Notes: generated by a model from the sequence alone, not told the origin. Shown: positions 9,349-17,849, counted from the stretch's first letter. The stretch: 64,000 nucleotides of DNA from CALGTL01 sp963579135 (GCA_963579135.1 CAUZFB010000001.1:70167-134166), one strand, 5' to 3'. Program-made: numbers and translations.

Positions 9349-10215
9349 CTAGACCGAAGGCCAGACCTTGGAGGCATAGTAGACGAGGGGGAAGACCAGG
9401 ACAAGGCTGTCGAGCCGGTCGAGGAGGCCGCCGTGGCCGGGGATGAGGGTGCCTGAGTCTTTGACCCGGGCGATGCGTTTGAGTTTGGATTCGGCGAGGT
9501 CACCGATCTGGCCGACGACGCCAATGCCCGTGCCGAGCAGGGCGGCCTGCCAGATGGCGGTGGTGATGTCGCCGAGGAGCGCTGCGAGGGCGATGGCGGC
9601 GCCGATAGCAGCAAACAGGCCACCCGCTGCACCTTCCCAGGTCTTGCCAGGGCTGATGCTGGGCGCCATCTTATGTTTACCGACGAGTCTCCCGACGGCG
9701 TAGGCGCCGGTATCGAGAGCAAAGGTGGCGGCAAAGGCAAGGATGAGCCACTCAAGGCCAGCGGGTCCGTCACGCAGGAGGACGATGGCGGCCAGCGGGA
9801 GGGCAACGTAGAGGACTGGAAGCAGGGTGAGGACGAAGTCACCGACGAATCGGGCGTTACGCCGAATACCGCCTGCGGCGACGAACAGCGCTCCTGCGAC
9901 GCCTGCGGTGGCGAGTAGGACCGTTTGGCCGTCGAACGCGGCGGCAGCGGTGACGAACACGCCAAGGATGACGCCCTCATGGCGCAGAGGGCGCCAACCA
10001 GCACAGCGCACGAGCAAAAGGATTTCGTAGAGTCCCACAAGGGCTGCGAGGGATGCGACGACAGCAACCGTGACGCCGCCAGCCCAAGCGACGATTACCA
10101 GCAGGGGGATGAGGATGGCGGCGCTGATAAGCCTCGCGGGGAGGTCAGACTTCGCAGATCTAGCGGGGTTGGGAGCGAGCGACGCTCGCCAGGGATTCCG
10201 GGTGAAGTTGCTCAT
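9349..10215 (-). CDS. cdsA: phosphatidate cytidylyltransferase
   Basis: CDP-diacylglycerol synthase of 288 residues, a polytopic membrane protein with about eight hydrophobic segments. Family motifs SPGKTWEGAAGG and the CDS signature ending IPGHGGLLDRLDSL are both present, with KRIARVKDSG just before. It supplies CDP-DAG for phospholipid synthesis. ATG 10215 shares one base with the uppS stop (TGATG), indicating translational coupling; a TTG one codon earlier is less likely. It precedes dxr by 41 bases. Confidence 0.94.
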   Translation of the reverse strand: MSNFTRNPWRASLAPNPARSAKSDLPARLISAAILIPLLVIVAWAGGVTVAVVASLAALVGLYEILLLVRCAGWRPLRHEGVILGVFVTAAAAFDGQTVLLATAGVAGALFVAAGGIRRNARFVGDFVLTLLPVLYVALPLAAIVLLRDGPAGLEWLILAFAATFALDTGAYAVGRLVGKHKMAPSISPGKTWEGAAGGLFAAIGAAIALAALLGDITTAIWQAALLGTGIGVVGQIGDLAESKLKRIARVKDSGTLIPGHGGLLDRLDSLVLVFPLVYYASKVWPSV

Positions 10216-10955
10216 CAATCCACGTCGGGCAGACGCCCGAACCGACGCTGACGCCGGCCGTACTCATCGATGGCTCTTTGGACCTCTGCGGCATCGAAGT
10301 CGGGCCAGCAGATGTCGGTGGAATAGTACTCGCTGTAGGCAGCTTGCCAGATGAGGAAGTTGCTAATGCGTTGCTCACCAGCGGTACGGATGATGAGGTC
10401 GGGCTCAGGAACGTCGGCCAGGTAGAGCCTCGCGGAGATGGCAGCCTCGTCAATCTGATTAGGGGGCGTGCCCGCTACGATGAGGTTACGGACGGCATCA
10501 ACAATCTCAGCACGCCCGCCGTAGTCAAACGCAACGCAGAGGTTGAGTCCTGTGTTGCTCTTGGTCATATCCACGGCCTCGACGATGGACTTAGCGAGGA
10601 CGTCGGGCAGACGATCCAGCACCCCGAGGTGGCGGATGCGGACGTTCTGCTCGTGGAGGGCGGCGGCTTCTTCACGTATGACCGAGTGGAGGATCTCCAA
10701 AAGGCCGGCGACTTCAGAGTCGGGCCTGCCCCAGTTTTCGGTGGAGAAGGCGTAGAGGGTGAGGTACTCGATGCCCGCTTTGTACGAGGCTCCTAGGATG
10801 CGACGGATATTCTCAGTTCCGGCGCGGTGGCCGGCGAGCCGAGGGAGGCCCTGGCGCTCCGCCCAGCGGCCGTTGCCGTCCATGATGATGGCGACGTGGC
10901 GCGGGATGCTCCTGTCGCGAGCGAGGTGTACCGCGATTTCAGTCTCTCGGGTCAT
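10215..10955 (-). CDS. uppS: isoprenyl (undecaprenyl) diphosphate synthase
   Basis: cis-Prenyltransferase of 246 residues that elongates farnesyl-PP with isopentenyl-PP to the lipid carrier for cell-wall and glycan export. Motifs seen: IIMDGNGRWAERQG with the catalytic Asp near residue 27, LTLYAFSTENWGRP near 68, and the C-terminal PEPDLIIRTAGEQRISNF. It is coupled to cdsA downstream (one-base overlap) and follows frr by five bases. The block thus joins production of isoprenoid precursors (dxr, ispG) with their use. Confidence 0.95.
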   Translation of the reverse strand: MTRETEIAVHLARDRSIPRHVAIIMDGNGRWAERQGLPRLAGHRAGTENIRRILGASYKAGIEYLTLYAFSTENWGRPDSEVAGLLEILHSVIREEAAALHEQNVRIRHLGVLDRLPDVLAKSIVEAVDMTKSNTGLNLCVAFDYGGRAEIVDAVRNLIVAGTPPNQIDEAAISARLYLADVPEPDLIIRTAGEQRISNFLIWQAAYSEYYSTDICWPDFDAAEVQRAIDEYGRRQRRFGRLPDVD

Positions 10956-10960
10956 CGAGG

Positions 10961-11533
10961 CTAGACCTCCGACAACTCGGCCTCTTTGCGCGAGCCGACA
11001 GCGTCGGCCTTGGCCACGTGCTCATCGGTGAGCTTCTGAAGCTGCTCTTGGTAACGATGCAGTTCGTCCTGGGAGATCGCCTTGTCCTTCTCGAGGCTTC
11101 GGAGATGCTCCAGGATGTCCCGGCGTACATTCCTGACGGCGACGTGGGCGTCTTCCTGCAAGCGCTTGAGGCGTTTGATCATGTCGTGGCGTCGTTCCTG
11201 GGTCATGGGCGGTATGGGCAGCCGGATAACGGTGCCGTCCGAGTTAGGGGTGAGGCCGAGGTCGGACTTCAGGAGCTCTCGCTCGATGGTGCCGACGGTG
11301 CTCTTGTCGAAGGGCTGGACCGCGAGGAGGCGGGCGTCAGGTGCGGTGATGGTGGCGACCTGATTGAGCTGCATGGTGGTGCCGTAGAGGTCAATCTTTA
11401 CAGACTCAAGCATGGAGGGGTTGGCGCGGCCGGTCCGCATGCCTTCGGACTCGGTACGGAAGAAGCCGACGGATTTCTCCATCCGCTCCTCGGCGTCTAT
11501 GAAAATCAGTTCTATCTCTTCGGCGTCTGCCAT
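10961..11533 (-). CDS. frr: ribosome recycling factor
   Basis: RRF of 190 residues, slightly longer than the usual 185. It shows TGRANPSMLESVKIDLYG near residue 34, RLPIPPMTQERR near 105 and the long helical C-terminal half. With EF-G it splits post-termination ribosomes. It sits between pyrH and uppS, the common bacterial order. Confidence 0.97.
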   Translation of the reverse strand: MADAEEIELIFIDAEERMEKSVGFFRTESEGMRTGRANPSMLESVKIDLYGTTMQLNQVATITAPDARLLAVQPFDKSTVGTIERELLKSDLGLTPNSDGTVIRLPIPPMTQERRHDMIKRLKRLQEDAHVAVRNVRRDILEHLRSLEKDKAISQDELHRYQEQLQKLTDEHVAKADAVGSRKEAELSEV

Positions 11534-11560
11534 TGCTGGCCCTCGTATTCCGCGCGCCGC

Positions 11561-12307
11561 TCAGCCTTGAGCTGCGGTCGCGGTCAGCGCCCCGCTGACC
11601 AAAGTTCCGGTGTCGGCGCCTTCGAGGATACGGCGGATGCCACCCGGTTGGAACACGTCAAATACGCGTATCGGAAGGTTATTCTCCATGCACAGGGAGA
11701 GGGCTGTGGAGTCCATGACTTCCAGCCTACGGTTGAGCACGTCGATGTATTCGATACGATTAAATTTCTTGGCGTCGGGATTGTGCTTGGGGTCGGAGTC
11801 GTAGACGCCGTCGACGTTGTTCTTTGCCATGAGGAGGAGGTCGGCACCCATCTCGACGGCCCGCAACGCGGCGGTGGTGTCGGTGGTCATGTAGGGACTG
11901 CCCGTCCCGGAGGCGAAGATGACGACGCGTCCCTTCTCCATGTGACGCGTTGCGCGGCGCTGGATGAAAGGCTCGGCGACGGCACGGATGTCGATGGCCG
12001 ACTGCGTGCGGGTTTCGACGCCCTGCTGTTCGAGGGCGTCCTGGAGGGCGAGTGCATTGATGACTGTTGCGAGCATACCGGCGTAGTCGGCGGTGACGCG
12101 GTCCATACCCTGGAGCTCCGCCTCGGCACCACGCCAGATGTTGCCGCCGCCTACGACGAGGCCGAGCTCGACGCCAGTGACAGCGGCTGCTTTGACCTCG
12201 CCTGCCAAGTAGCGCAGGACGGACCAGTCAATGCCGAACTGCGACCCTCCTCGTAGAGATTCGCCGCTGAGCTTCAGCATTGCGCGCCGTACGTTTACGG
12301 CTGCCAT
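11561..12307 (-). CDS. pyrH: UMP kinase
   Basis: Hexameric uridylate kinase of the amino-acid-kinase fold, 248 residues. Motifs: MLKLSGESLRGG at the N-terminus, GLVVGGGNIWRG near residue 53, ASGTGSPYMTTDTTAALRA near 125. I prefer ATG 12307 because the longer frame from 12343 would overlap the end of tsf and adds 12 non-conserved residues. It phosphorylates UMP to UDP. It lies 19 bases after tsf. Confidence 0.95.
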   Translation of the reverse strand: MAAVNVRRAMLKLSGESLRGGSQFGIDWSVLRYLAGEVKAAAVTGVELGLVVGGGNIWRGAEAELQGMDRVTADYAGMLATVINALALQDALEQQGVETRTQSAIDIRAVAEPFIQRRATRHMEKGRVVIFASGTGSPYMTTDTTAALRAVEMGADLLLMAKNNVDGVYDSDPKHNPDAKKFNRIEYIDVLNRRLEVMDSTALSLCMENNLPIRVFDVFQPGGIRRILEGADTGTLVSGALTATAAQG

Positions 12308-12326
12308 ATCTCCCCCTGCGTGAGTG

Positions 12327-12830
12327 TTACTCACCAAGGCCAAACCGGACTATCCGGCTGACCTTGACGTTCTCTCCAACCCTGGCCCGAACATCCATGA
12401 TGAGATCCGCGATGGACTTGGACGATTCTTTGATGAACGCTTGGTCCAGGAGGCAGACCTCTTCAGGGTCGCGAGTGTCGTCCGCGGGCATGTCTTCACG
12501 TGCCACGTAGACAGCACCCATGGCGGCGACTTGCATGGCGAGGTTGTGCGCCAGCTCGACGAACTCTGGGGTGCGGGCTACGAAGTCCGTTTCGCAGTTG
12601 AGTTCGACCAGGGCGCCAATGCGTCCGCCGCCGTGGATGTAGGAATCCACCACACCCTCGGCGGTGTTTCGTCCGCTCTTGGCGGCGGCCTTGGTTAGAC
12701 CCTTTTCGCGGAGGGCCCCTTCCGCTTGCTGCTGATTACCGTCCGCCGCTTCAAGAGCACGCTTGACATCCATGATGCCGGCGCCTGTACGCTCCCGAAG
12801 CTCACGAATCGCTTCCGTCGAGATTGCCAC
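12327..12830 (-). CDS. tsf: elongation factor Ts, short form
   Basis: EF-Ts of 167 residues, the nucleotide exchange factor of EF-Tu. The N-terminal UBA-like domain (RELRERTGAGIMDVKRAL) is followed by the core with LVELNCETDFVAR and LAHNLAMQVAA. It is much shorter than the roughly 280-residue proteobacterial form because the second core subdomain and the coiled coil are reduced; short forms are known in several phyla, Chloroflexota included. Directly after rpsB with a 30-base gap. Confidence 0.95.
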   Translation of the reverse strand: MAISTEAIRELRERTGAGIMDVKRALEAADGNQQQAEGALREKGLTKAAAKSGRNTAEGVVDSYIHGGGRIGALVELNCETDFVARTPEFVELAHNLAMQVAAMGAVYVAREDMPADDTRDPEEVCLLDQAFIKESSKSIADLIMDVRARVGENVKVSRIVRFGLGE

Positions 12831-12860
12831 TCGGATACCTCTTTAGGTTATTCGCGTTTT

Positions 12861-13817
12861 CTAATTGCCCGATTCGTCGGCGGCCGGGGGCTCTGCTGCT
12901 GGCGCCACCACTTCAGCAACAGGCGCTGCTTCGGCAACAGAAGCTGCAGGGACGGGGGGCTCGTCGGTGGGGGAGGCGACGGCGAACGCTGAAACGTCGG
13001 CGACGCTGTCCTCACCCTCAGCGAGTTCTTCGCCGACGTCGCTATAGCCACCACGGGTCGCGAGCCACTCGTTGTTGCCCTGGAGGGCAGAGTTGGCGAT
13101 GTGGGCGCTGACCAACCGGATGGACCGGATGGCATCGTCGTTGCCGGGGATGGGCCAGTCGATGAGGGTTGGGTCACAGTCGGTATCGGTAAGGGCGATA
13201 ATCGGAATGCCAGCTCGACGGGCCTCGGCAACGGCGATGTTCTCGCGCCCCACGTCCACGATGAAGAGTGCGCCGGGCAGCGTGGTCATCTCTTTGATGC
13301 CACCGAGGTAGCGGTTCATCTTGTCCATGAGAGTGCCAAGTTTGAGGGCTTCCTTCTTGGGGAGGCGCTCGAACTGGCCATGAGCCTGACGCTCTTCGAG
13401 ACTAACGAGGTAGTCGATGCGTGTTTGGATGGTGGAGAAGTTGGTGATGGTACCGCCCAACCAACGTTGGTTGATGTAGTACTGGCCACCACGGACTGCC
13501 TCTTCGCGGACGGCGTCCTGCGCCTGCTTTTTGGTGCCGACCATCAGAATCTTCTTGCCTGAAGCCGCCACTTCTGCGGCGAATCTGCAGGCTTGCTCCA
13601 GCAGGTCCATGGTCTGCTGAAGATCCACGATGTGGATCCCGTTGCGCTGGGCGAAGATGAATCGCCTCATGCGGGGGTTCCAACGGTGGGTTTGGTGACC
13701 GAAATGCACTCCTGCTTCGAGAAGCGCTTTCATGGTCAAGGGCTCTGTACTGGGATCATACGGTAGCCGGACTGGCGGCGGAGCTGAGACGCGGGGGTCG
13801 GTAGTCTGCTGAACCAT
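12861..13817 (-). CDS. rpsB: 30S ribosomal protein S2
   Basis: S2 of 318 residues, longer than the usual 230-260. The core starts at MKALLEAGVHFGHQTHRWNP (residue 29) and includes LVDNLQQ-like HIVDLQQTMDLL and IPIIALTDTDCDP. There is a 28-residue N-terminal extension and a roughly 75-residue C-terminal tail rich in Ala, Pro, Val and Glu, probably disordered. ATG 13817 has a good ribosome-binding site (AAAGGCAGGT), which supports the extension; ATG 13733 would give the conventional start. First gene of the leftward operon. Confidence 0.95.
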   Translation of the reverse strand: MVQQTTDPRVSAPPPVRLPYDPSTEPLTMKALLEAGVHFGHQTHRWNPRMRRFIFAQRNGIHIVDLQQTMDLLEQACRFAAEVAASGKKILMVGTKKQAQDAVREEAVRGGQYYINQRWLGGTITNFSTIQTRIDYLVSLEERQAHGQFERLPKKEALKLGTLMDKMNRYLGGIKEMTTLPGALFIVDVGRENIAVAEARRAGIPIIALTDTDCDPTLIDWPIPGNDDAIRSIRLVSAHIANSALQGNNEWLATRGGYSDVGEELAEGEDSVADVSAFAVASPTDEPPVPAASVAEAAPVAEVVAPAAEPPAADESGN

Positions 13818-13886
13818 GGCACCTGCCTTTCTGTTGATCTAAGAGTTTTCCACCCGGCTCAACGGTCCTGGCGGCTTGATAGACAT

Positions 13887-13899
13887 CCGGGGAAGTATA
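13887..13899 (-). promoter_or_regulatory. putative promoter of the rpsB operon
   Basis: On the minus strand an extended -10 reads TGCTATACT, with TATACT at 13899-13894. I see no good -35 at 17 bases, which is acceptable for an extended -10. It would give a leader of roughly 70 bases before rpsB. Prediction by eye only. Confidence 0.45.
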
Positions 13900-14002
13900 G
13901 CACGAGAGGGAGGGTCATCCGGAGCGTTTGCACTCGCTTTGCCCTCCCGACGACAGGCTGCCAACGTGCGGTACGGCGCTCCTAGGTAGGGTGGGGATAG
14001 GT

Positions 14003-14016
14003 GGGGTCTGGACCCC
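14003..14016. repeat. short hairpin next to the 14 kb palindromic element
   Basis: GGGGTC-TG-GACCCC, a perfect 6-bp-arm hairpin immediately left of the larger inverted-repeat element. Too short to assign as a terminator. Confidence 0.4.
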
Positions 14017-14020
14017 CCCT

Positions 14021-14101
14021 GGTGTCCCCCTTAGTAAGCGGGACATCTGTTGACTTCTGTGGATTAGGGGGAACACCGATTGATTAAGAGGGGACACCGA
14101 T
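14021..14101. mobile_element. palindromic element, possible insertion-sequence remnant or MITE
   Basis: About 78 bases bounded by perfect 9-bp inverted repeats GGTGTCCCC (14021-14029) and GGGGACACC (14090-14098), with wider, imperfect similarity of the arms inward. The right side also holds a near direct repeat, GGGGAACACCGAT at 14068 and GGGGACACCGAT at 14090. Iterated terminal repeats of this sort are typical of transposase-binding ends in some IS families. There is no coding capacity. It lies between the rpsB promoter and udgB, in a 365-base gap that otherwise holds nothing recognisable. Confidence 0.4.
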
Positions 14102-14182
14102 GAAGGGATCTGGGGGCACCGTACACCGGCGGGGGCTCGAGCGGTTGGTGGCGGTCATGGCCCGAACCGAGCACGAAGGCGA

Positions 14183-14902
14183 TCAGGCGGTAGTGTTCAG
14201 GAATGCGGTGACGGAGTCGAAGACGGCGTTGAGTTGGGGGGCAGTAAGGCGTCCTGTGTTGGTGTTACGGGGGCTGGGGTGATAGGTAGCGAACAGTGTG
14301 GGCAGTCCCTCACCAAGATCGTAGCGCCCGCCGTGCTTGAACCCGTGGCGTAGGGGCAGGCCTGTGCGCTCTCGCATGGCCCGGATGAAGTTGTCGAACG
14401 CGACGCGCCCGAACGCAAGGGCTGCTTTGAGATTAGGGAGCAGGTTGAGCTCTTCATGGATGTAGGGGCGGCAGGCCCGCTGCTCTTCGGGGGTGGCTTT
14501 GTCGTTGGGCGGTGCGCAGCGGACGACGGCGATCTCGAAGGCGTCATGGAGGGTGAGTCCGTCCTCGCGGCTAAGCGAGGTCGGTTGGGAGGCGAAACCC
14601 GCGCGATGGAGGGCTGTCGCCAGGAAGTCCGCTGTGGGGTCGCCGGTGAACATGCGTCCGGTGCGGTTGGCGCCGTGGGAGGCCGGGGCGAGGCCTACGA
14701 GGAGCAATCGAGCGTTCGGGTCACCGTGGCTGGGGACGGGAGCACCCCAGTAGTCCCATTCCTTGAAGCTGGCGCGGCGTTCATCGGTCGCCTTGCGCTG
14801 GCGATACTCAACGAGGCGTGGGCAATGGCGGCAAGCGACGATGCGCTGCTGAAGCTGGCGCATGGGGCCCTGGAGCGGGCCGTCGTACTCTCTCGTAATC
14901 AT
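14183..14902 (-). CDS. udgB: uracil-DNA glycosylase, family 5 (UdgB type)
   Basis: 239 residues. An N-terminal CRHCPRLVEYR near residue 24 gives two of the [4Fe-4S] ligands; the active-site block GLAPASHGANRTGRMFTGD near residue 70 is diagnostic of family 5 rather than family 4, because the Asp/Asn of the water-activating motif is replaced. The late motif YHPSPRNTNTGRLT is the minor-groove intercalation loop. Further Cys ligands are in VRCAPPNDK and ACRPY. It removes uracil and other deaminated bases from DNA. It diverges from apt across a short region with 8-bp tandem repeats. Confidence 0.88.
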   Translation of the reverse strand: MITREYDGPLQGPMRQLQQRIVACRHCPRLVEYRQRKATDERRASFKEWDYWGAPVPSHGDPNARLLLVGLAPASHGANRTGRMFTGDPTADFLATALHRAGFASQPTSLSREDGLTLHDAFEIAVVRCAPPNDKATPEEQRACRPYIHEELNLLPNLKAALAFGRVAFDNFIRAMRERTGLPLRHGFKHGGRYDLGEGLPTLFATYHPSPRNTNTGRLTAPQLNAVFDSVTAFLNTTA

Positions 14903-14937
14903 AGTTCAGGACCTCGGCGGGTATGGCGGGCCAGATA

Positions 14938-14971
14938 GGCCAGTCGGCCAGTCGGCCAGTCGGCCAGTCGG
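14938..14971. repeat. tandem repeat, four copies of an 8-mer
   Basis: Four perfect head-to-tail copies of GGCCAGTC, plus a trailing GG, sit in the 119-base gap between divergent udgB and apt, 50-85 bases upstream of the apt start. A promoter-proximal tandem repeat can change spacing by slippage; no function is shown. Confidence 0.85.
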
Positions 14972-15021
14972 ATTGATAGAATGAGAGCCTATCGCATCCC
15001 GAACTCGTGTGAGGCTCCGCC

Positions 15022-15540
15022 ATGGCAACCGACTACCGATCGCTTATCAGAGATATCCCCGATTTCCCGCAAGCGGGGATCGTGTTCCGGGACATCACTC
15101 CTTTGCTGGGCGATGCCGAAGCATACCGAGGGGCGATTCAGGAGTTGGCCGAGCCTTTCCGTAGCGCTGGGATCCACCAGGTGGCGGCGATCGAGGCGCG
15201 TGGCTATATGCTGGGCTGCCCGCTGGCGATGGAACTGGGTGCGGGGTTCGTTCCCGTGCGCAAGGTGGGCAAGCTGCCTTTCGAGACGTACAAGGCGGAG
15301 TACGCACTGGAATACGGGGAAGCGGCGATTGAAGTACATCGCGACGGGCTGCTTGCGCACCACCGTGTGCTGCTAATCGACGATGTGCTGGCAACGGGCG
15401 GCACGATGGCTGCGACAATCGACCTTGTGCAGCAGTCGGGTGCGACGGTCGCTGGGGTAGCGGTGTTGATTGAGCTGGCGGCGCTGGACGGCCGGAAGGC
15501 GTTAGGCGGTCAGGACGTGTTTTCGCTGATCACACTGTAG
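15022..15540 (+). CDS. apt: adenine phosphoribosyltransferase
   Basis: APRT of 172 residues salvages adenine to AMP using PRPP. It begins LIRDIPDFPQAGIVFRDITP, has the EARGYMLGCPLA segment and the PRPP-binding VLLIDDVLATGGTMAA near residue 118. Length and motif order are standard. It stands alone between udgB (divergent) and the T-box leader of cimA. Confidence 0.95.
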   Translation: MATDYRSLIRDIPDFPQAGIVFRDITPLLGDAEAYRGAIQELAEPFRSAGIHQVAAIEARGYMLGCPLAMELGAGFVPVRKVGKLPFETYKAEYALEYGEAAIEVHRDGLLAHHRVLLIDDVLATGGTMAATIDLVQQSGATVAGVAVLIELAALDGRKALGGQDVFSLITL

Positions 15541-15878
15541 CGCTTGACGGCGTCGAGGGCTTCACGACGGATTCCCGAACAAGCGCACGCACACCACACG
15601 CGGAAGATTTGGTGCGGCGACAGTAGGGTTAGCCTGCGATTGAGGTGTCATGTTCTGGAACGCGAGGAGCTCGCTGGAGTGGTGTTTGGGGCCGGACTCA
15701 TAGTCGCGTTGGGATCATTGGCCTAGGCGCGGGTTATCCACTGGCTTACATCTTTCTGGAGGTAGGCGTTCAGTGTGATGGCGCTAGGGGTCGCTTGGTG
15801 GAAGCTACTGAAGCGCCATGGCCTGTATGCAAGATTGTCAACAAGACAGCCTGAACTCCTCGTCTAAGTTCCTATCTG
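15541..15878. other. gap between apt and the cimA leader
   Basis: About 340 bases without a credible gene; short frames in it have no family resemblance. The right end carries the promoter proposed for the T-box transcript. Confidence 0.5.
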
Positions 15879-15907
15879 TTGACGGAAATCGTCACGGGTG
15901 CTAGCGT
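15879..15907 (+). promoter_or_regulatory. putative sigma-70-type promoter for the T-box/cimA transcript
   Basis: TTGACG at 15879-15884, a 17-base spacer, then TAGCGT at 15902-15907. The predicted start near 15914 falls just before the T-box Stem I. The -35 matches consensus in five of six bases; the -10 is weak. Confidence 0.5.
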
Positions 15908-15913
15908 TCTCAA

Positions 15914-16198
15914 CAATGGCCGTGATGGAGATGAGTAGGCAGGTTCCCCGACGAACAGCGAACCGGAGTTGGTGCGAGTCCGGTGTGTCGGCCCTAGCCG
16001 AAGATCCCTCCTGAGCCGTCAGCCGAAACCCTGTTCTTTATCGTCTAGGAGAGGGGGAGTAGACCTGACCGGGGTGCCGCCCGTTACCAGTGGCGAGAGC
16101 GTGTTGGCGCTCTACAGAGTGCTCTCCGGCCGGCCGGAGGGAACGAGGGTGGTACCGCGGGTAATTCGTAACCCGTCCCTTTTGAGGGACGGTTTTTT
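15914..16198 (+). promoter_or_regulatory. T-box riboswitch leader, probably tRNA-Ile responsive
   Basis: A complete T-box architecture precedes cimA. Stem I opens with GAGATGAGTAGG, holding the conserved AGTA (15934-15937). The 3' side of the specifier loop reads GAAGATCCCTCC, placing an ATC isoleucine codon at 16004-16006. The conserved T-box AGGGTGGTACCGCGG is at 16146-16160 and would pair with the uncharged tRNA acceptor end in the antiterminator. An intrinsic terminator follows. Uncharged tRNA-Ile should therefore favour read-through into citramalate synthase. The T-box sequence is certain; the specifier assignment rests on position within the loop and on the pathway. Confidence 0.88.
16173..16198 (+). 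terminator. T-box regulated intrinsic terminator
   Basis: CCGTCCC (16173-16179), a six-base loop, GGGACGG (16186-16192) and a run of six T. The left part overlaps the region needed for the alternative antiterminator, as expected for transcriptional T-box control. It ends 52 bases before the cimA start. Confidence 0.9.
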
Positions 16199-16250
16199 GT
16201 TGGTCATTTTTCGCCGCTAAATGCGGATGGTGAGTCGAAAAGAGGACACC

Positions 16251-17837
16251 ATGAGTGAATTTACGCTGTACGACACGACTCTGCGCGATGGTACACAGAT
16301 GGAGGGGATCAGCCTGTCTGTGGAGGACAAACTGAACATAGCGGAGCGCTTGGATCAGCTGGGGGTGCATTTCATTGAGGGCGGCTGGCCAGGGTCGAAC
16401 CCCAAAGACGAGGAGTTCTTCCAACGGGCGAAGGATCTGAAGCTGAGCAATGCGAAAATCGTTGCCTTCGGATCCACGAGGCGTGCGAATACGCGTCCCG
16501 AGGACGACCCGAATCTGCAGGCACTCGTTGACTCCGGCGTGACGGTGGTGACGCTGGTGGGCAAGGCGTCAGATGCGCAAGTGACGCAGGTACTGGAAAC
16601 ATCGCTGGAGGAGAACCTGGCGATGATCCGGGAGTCAATCGAGTACCTACGGTCGAAGGGGCTGCGGGTGATCTTCGACGCTGAGCACTTCTTCGACGGC
16701 TACGCTGCAAACCAGGAATATGCAATGGCATGCGTGAAGACGGCATCCGAGGCTGGCGCAGAGCAGGTGGTGTTGTGCGATACGAACGGCGGCACGATGC
16801 CGGTGGATGTGTTTGCGACGGTGAGCGCAGTGCGGGGTGCGGTGGACGGCGGTATCGGTATCCACTGCCACAACGATGCTGATGTGGCGGTGGCGAACAG
16901 CATCGCAGCAGTGCAAGCGGGCGCGACACAGGTGCAGGGGACGATCAATGGCTACGGGGAACGCTGCGGCAATGCGAATCTGGTTTCGGTGATCGCGAAT
17001 CTGAAGCTGAAATTGGGCATGGATGTGGTGAGCAACGAGCAACTGGGGCACCTGACAGAGGTGCACCGGTTCGTGGCGGAGCTGGCGAACATGCCACGCA
17101 GCCGGTACCAGCCTTACGTGGGCGACAGCGCATTCACGCATAAGGGGGGCCTGCATGCGTCGGCGACGGCGAAGATGGATATGGCTTACCAACACATCGA
17201 GCCGGGGCTCGTGGGCAATGCGAAGCGCGTTGTGATTTCGGAGATGGCGGGTCGCGCGAACATCGCAATTAAGCTTGAGGAGCAGGGTCTAACGGCAGAT
17301 GTGCCGAAAGAACGATTGGGTGATCTTCTGACGCTGGTGAAAACACAGGAGGCGCATGGGTTCCAGTACGAGGGCGCTGAGGCGTCGTTCCAATTGCTGG
17401 TCCGGCGTACGCTGCCGAATTACTCCCGCCCATTCGATCTGGTCGACTACATGGTGGTGATGGAGAAGCGCCGCCGCCAGAACAGTTTGCTGGATAACGG
17501 AGATGAGACGTTGTGCGAGGCGATGGTGAAGGTGCGCGTGAACGGCGAGGTGATGCATACGGTGGCCGAGGGCAACGGGCCGGTCAACGCCATCGACGCT
17601 GCGCTGCGCAAGGGCCTGATTCAGGCGTACCCGCAGGTGGCGAACGTACAACTAACGGACTACAAGGTCCGCGTGGTGGAGCAGGGACCGGATGGCACGG
17701 GCGCTGTGGTGCGCGTGCTGGTGGAGTCGACGGACGGCGAGCACTACTGGAATACGGTGGGGGCCTCCACGAACATCATCGAGGCTTCATGGCAGGCGCT
17801 CACGGACAGCCTGGAGTACGCGCTTCTCGCGAAGTAA
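16251..17837 (+). CDS. cimA: (R)-citramalate synthase
   Basis: 528 residues. The HMGL-like catalytic domain starts with LYDTTLRDGTQMEGISLS and has the CimA-type GGWPGSNPKDEEFF near residue 47, then GIHCHNDADVAVANS with the metal ligands and NGYGERCGNANL. The C-terminal third is the LeuA-type dimer/allosteric domain, where isoleucine feedback normally acts. The enzyme condenses pyruvate and acetyl-CoA, giving a threonine-independent route to 2-oxobutyrate and isoleucine. ATG 16251 follows AGAGG; the ATG at 16221 has no site and sits near the terminator. Control by the upstream T-box fits the pathway. Confidence 0.94.
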   Translation: MSEFTLYDTTLRDGTQMEGISLSVEDKLNIAERLDQLGVHFIEGGWPGSNPKDEEFFQRAKDLKLSNAKIVAFGSTRRANTRPEDDPNLQALVDSGVTVVTLVGKASDAQVTQVLETSLEENLAMIRESIEYLRSKGLRVIFDAEHFFDGYAANQEYAMACVKTASEAGAEQVVLCDTNGGTMPVDVFATVSAVRGAVDGGIGIHCHNDADVAVANSIAAVQAGATQVQGTINGYGERCGNANLVSVIANLKLKLGMDVVSNEQLGHLTEVHRFVAELANMPRSRYQPYVGDSAFTHKGGLHASATAKMDMAYQHIEPGLVGNAKRVVISEMAGRANIAIKLEEQGLTADVPKERLGDLLTLVKTQEAHGFQYEGAEASFQLLVRRTLPNYSRPFDLVDYMVVMEKRRRQNSLLDNGDETLCEAMVKVRVNGEVMHTVAEGNGPVNAIDAALRKGLIQAYPQVANVQLTDYKVRVVEQGPDGTGAVVRVLVESTDGEHYWNTVGASTNIIEASWQALTDSLEYALLAK

Positions 17838-17849
17838 GCTATACCAACC

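Noticed and set aside
11018..12256. A 412-codon open frame on the plus strand
   Set aside because: It is antisense to frr and pyrH, whose motifs are intact on the minus strand; its translation has the Gly/Val/Asp bias of a GC-rich shadow.
14938..14971. A CRISPR-like array
   Set aside because: The units are 8 bases with no spacers and no cas genes nearby.
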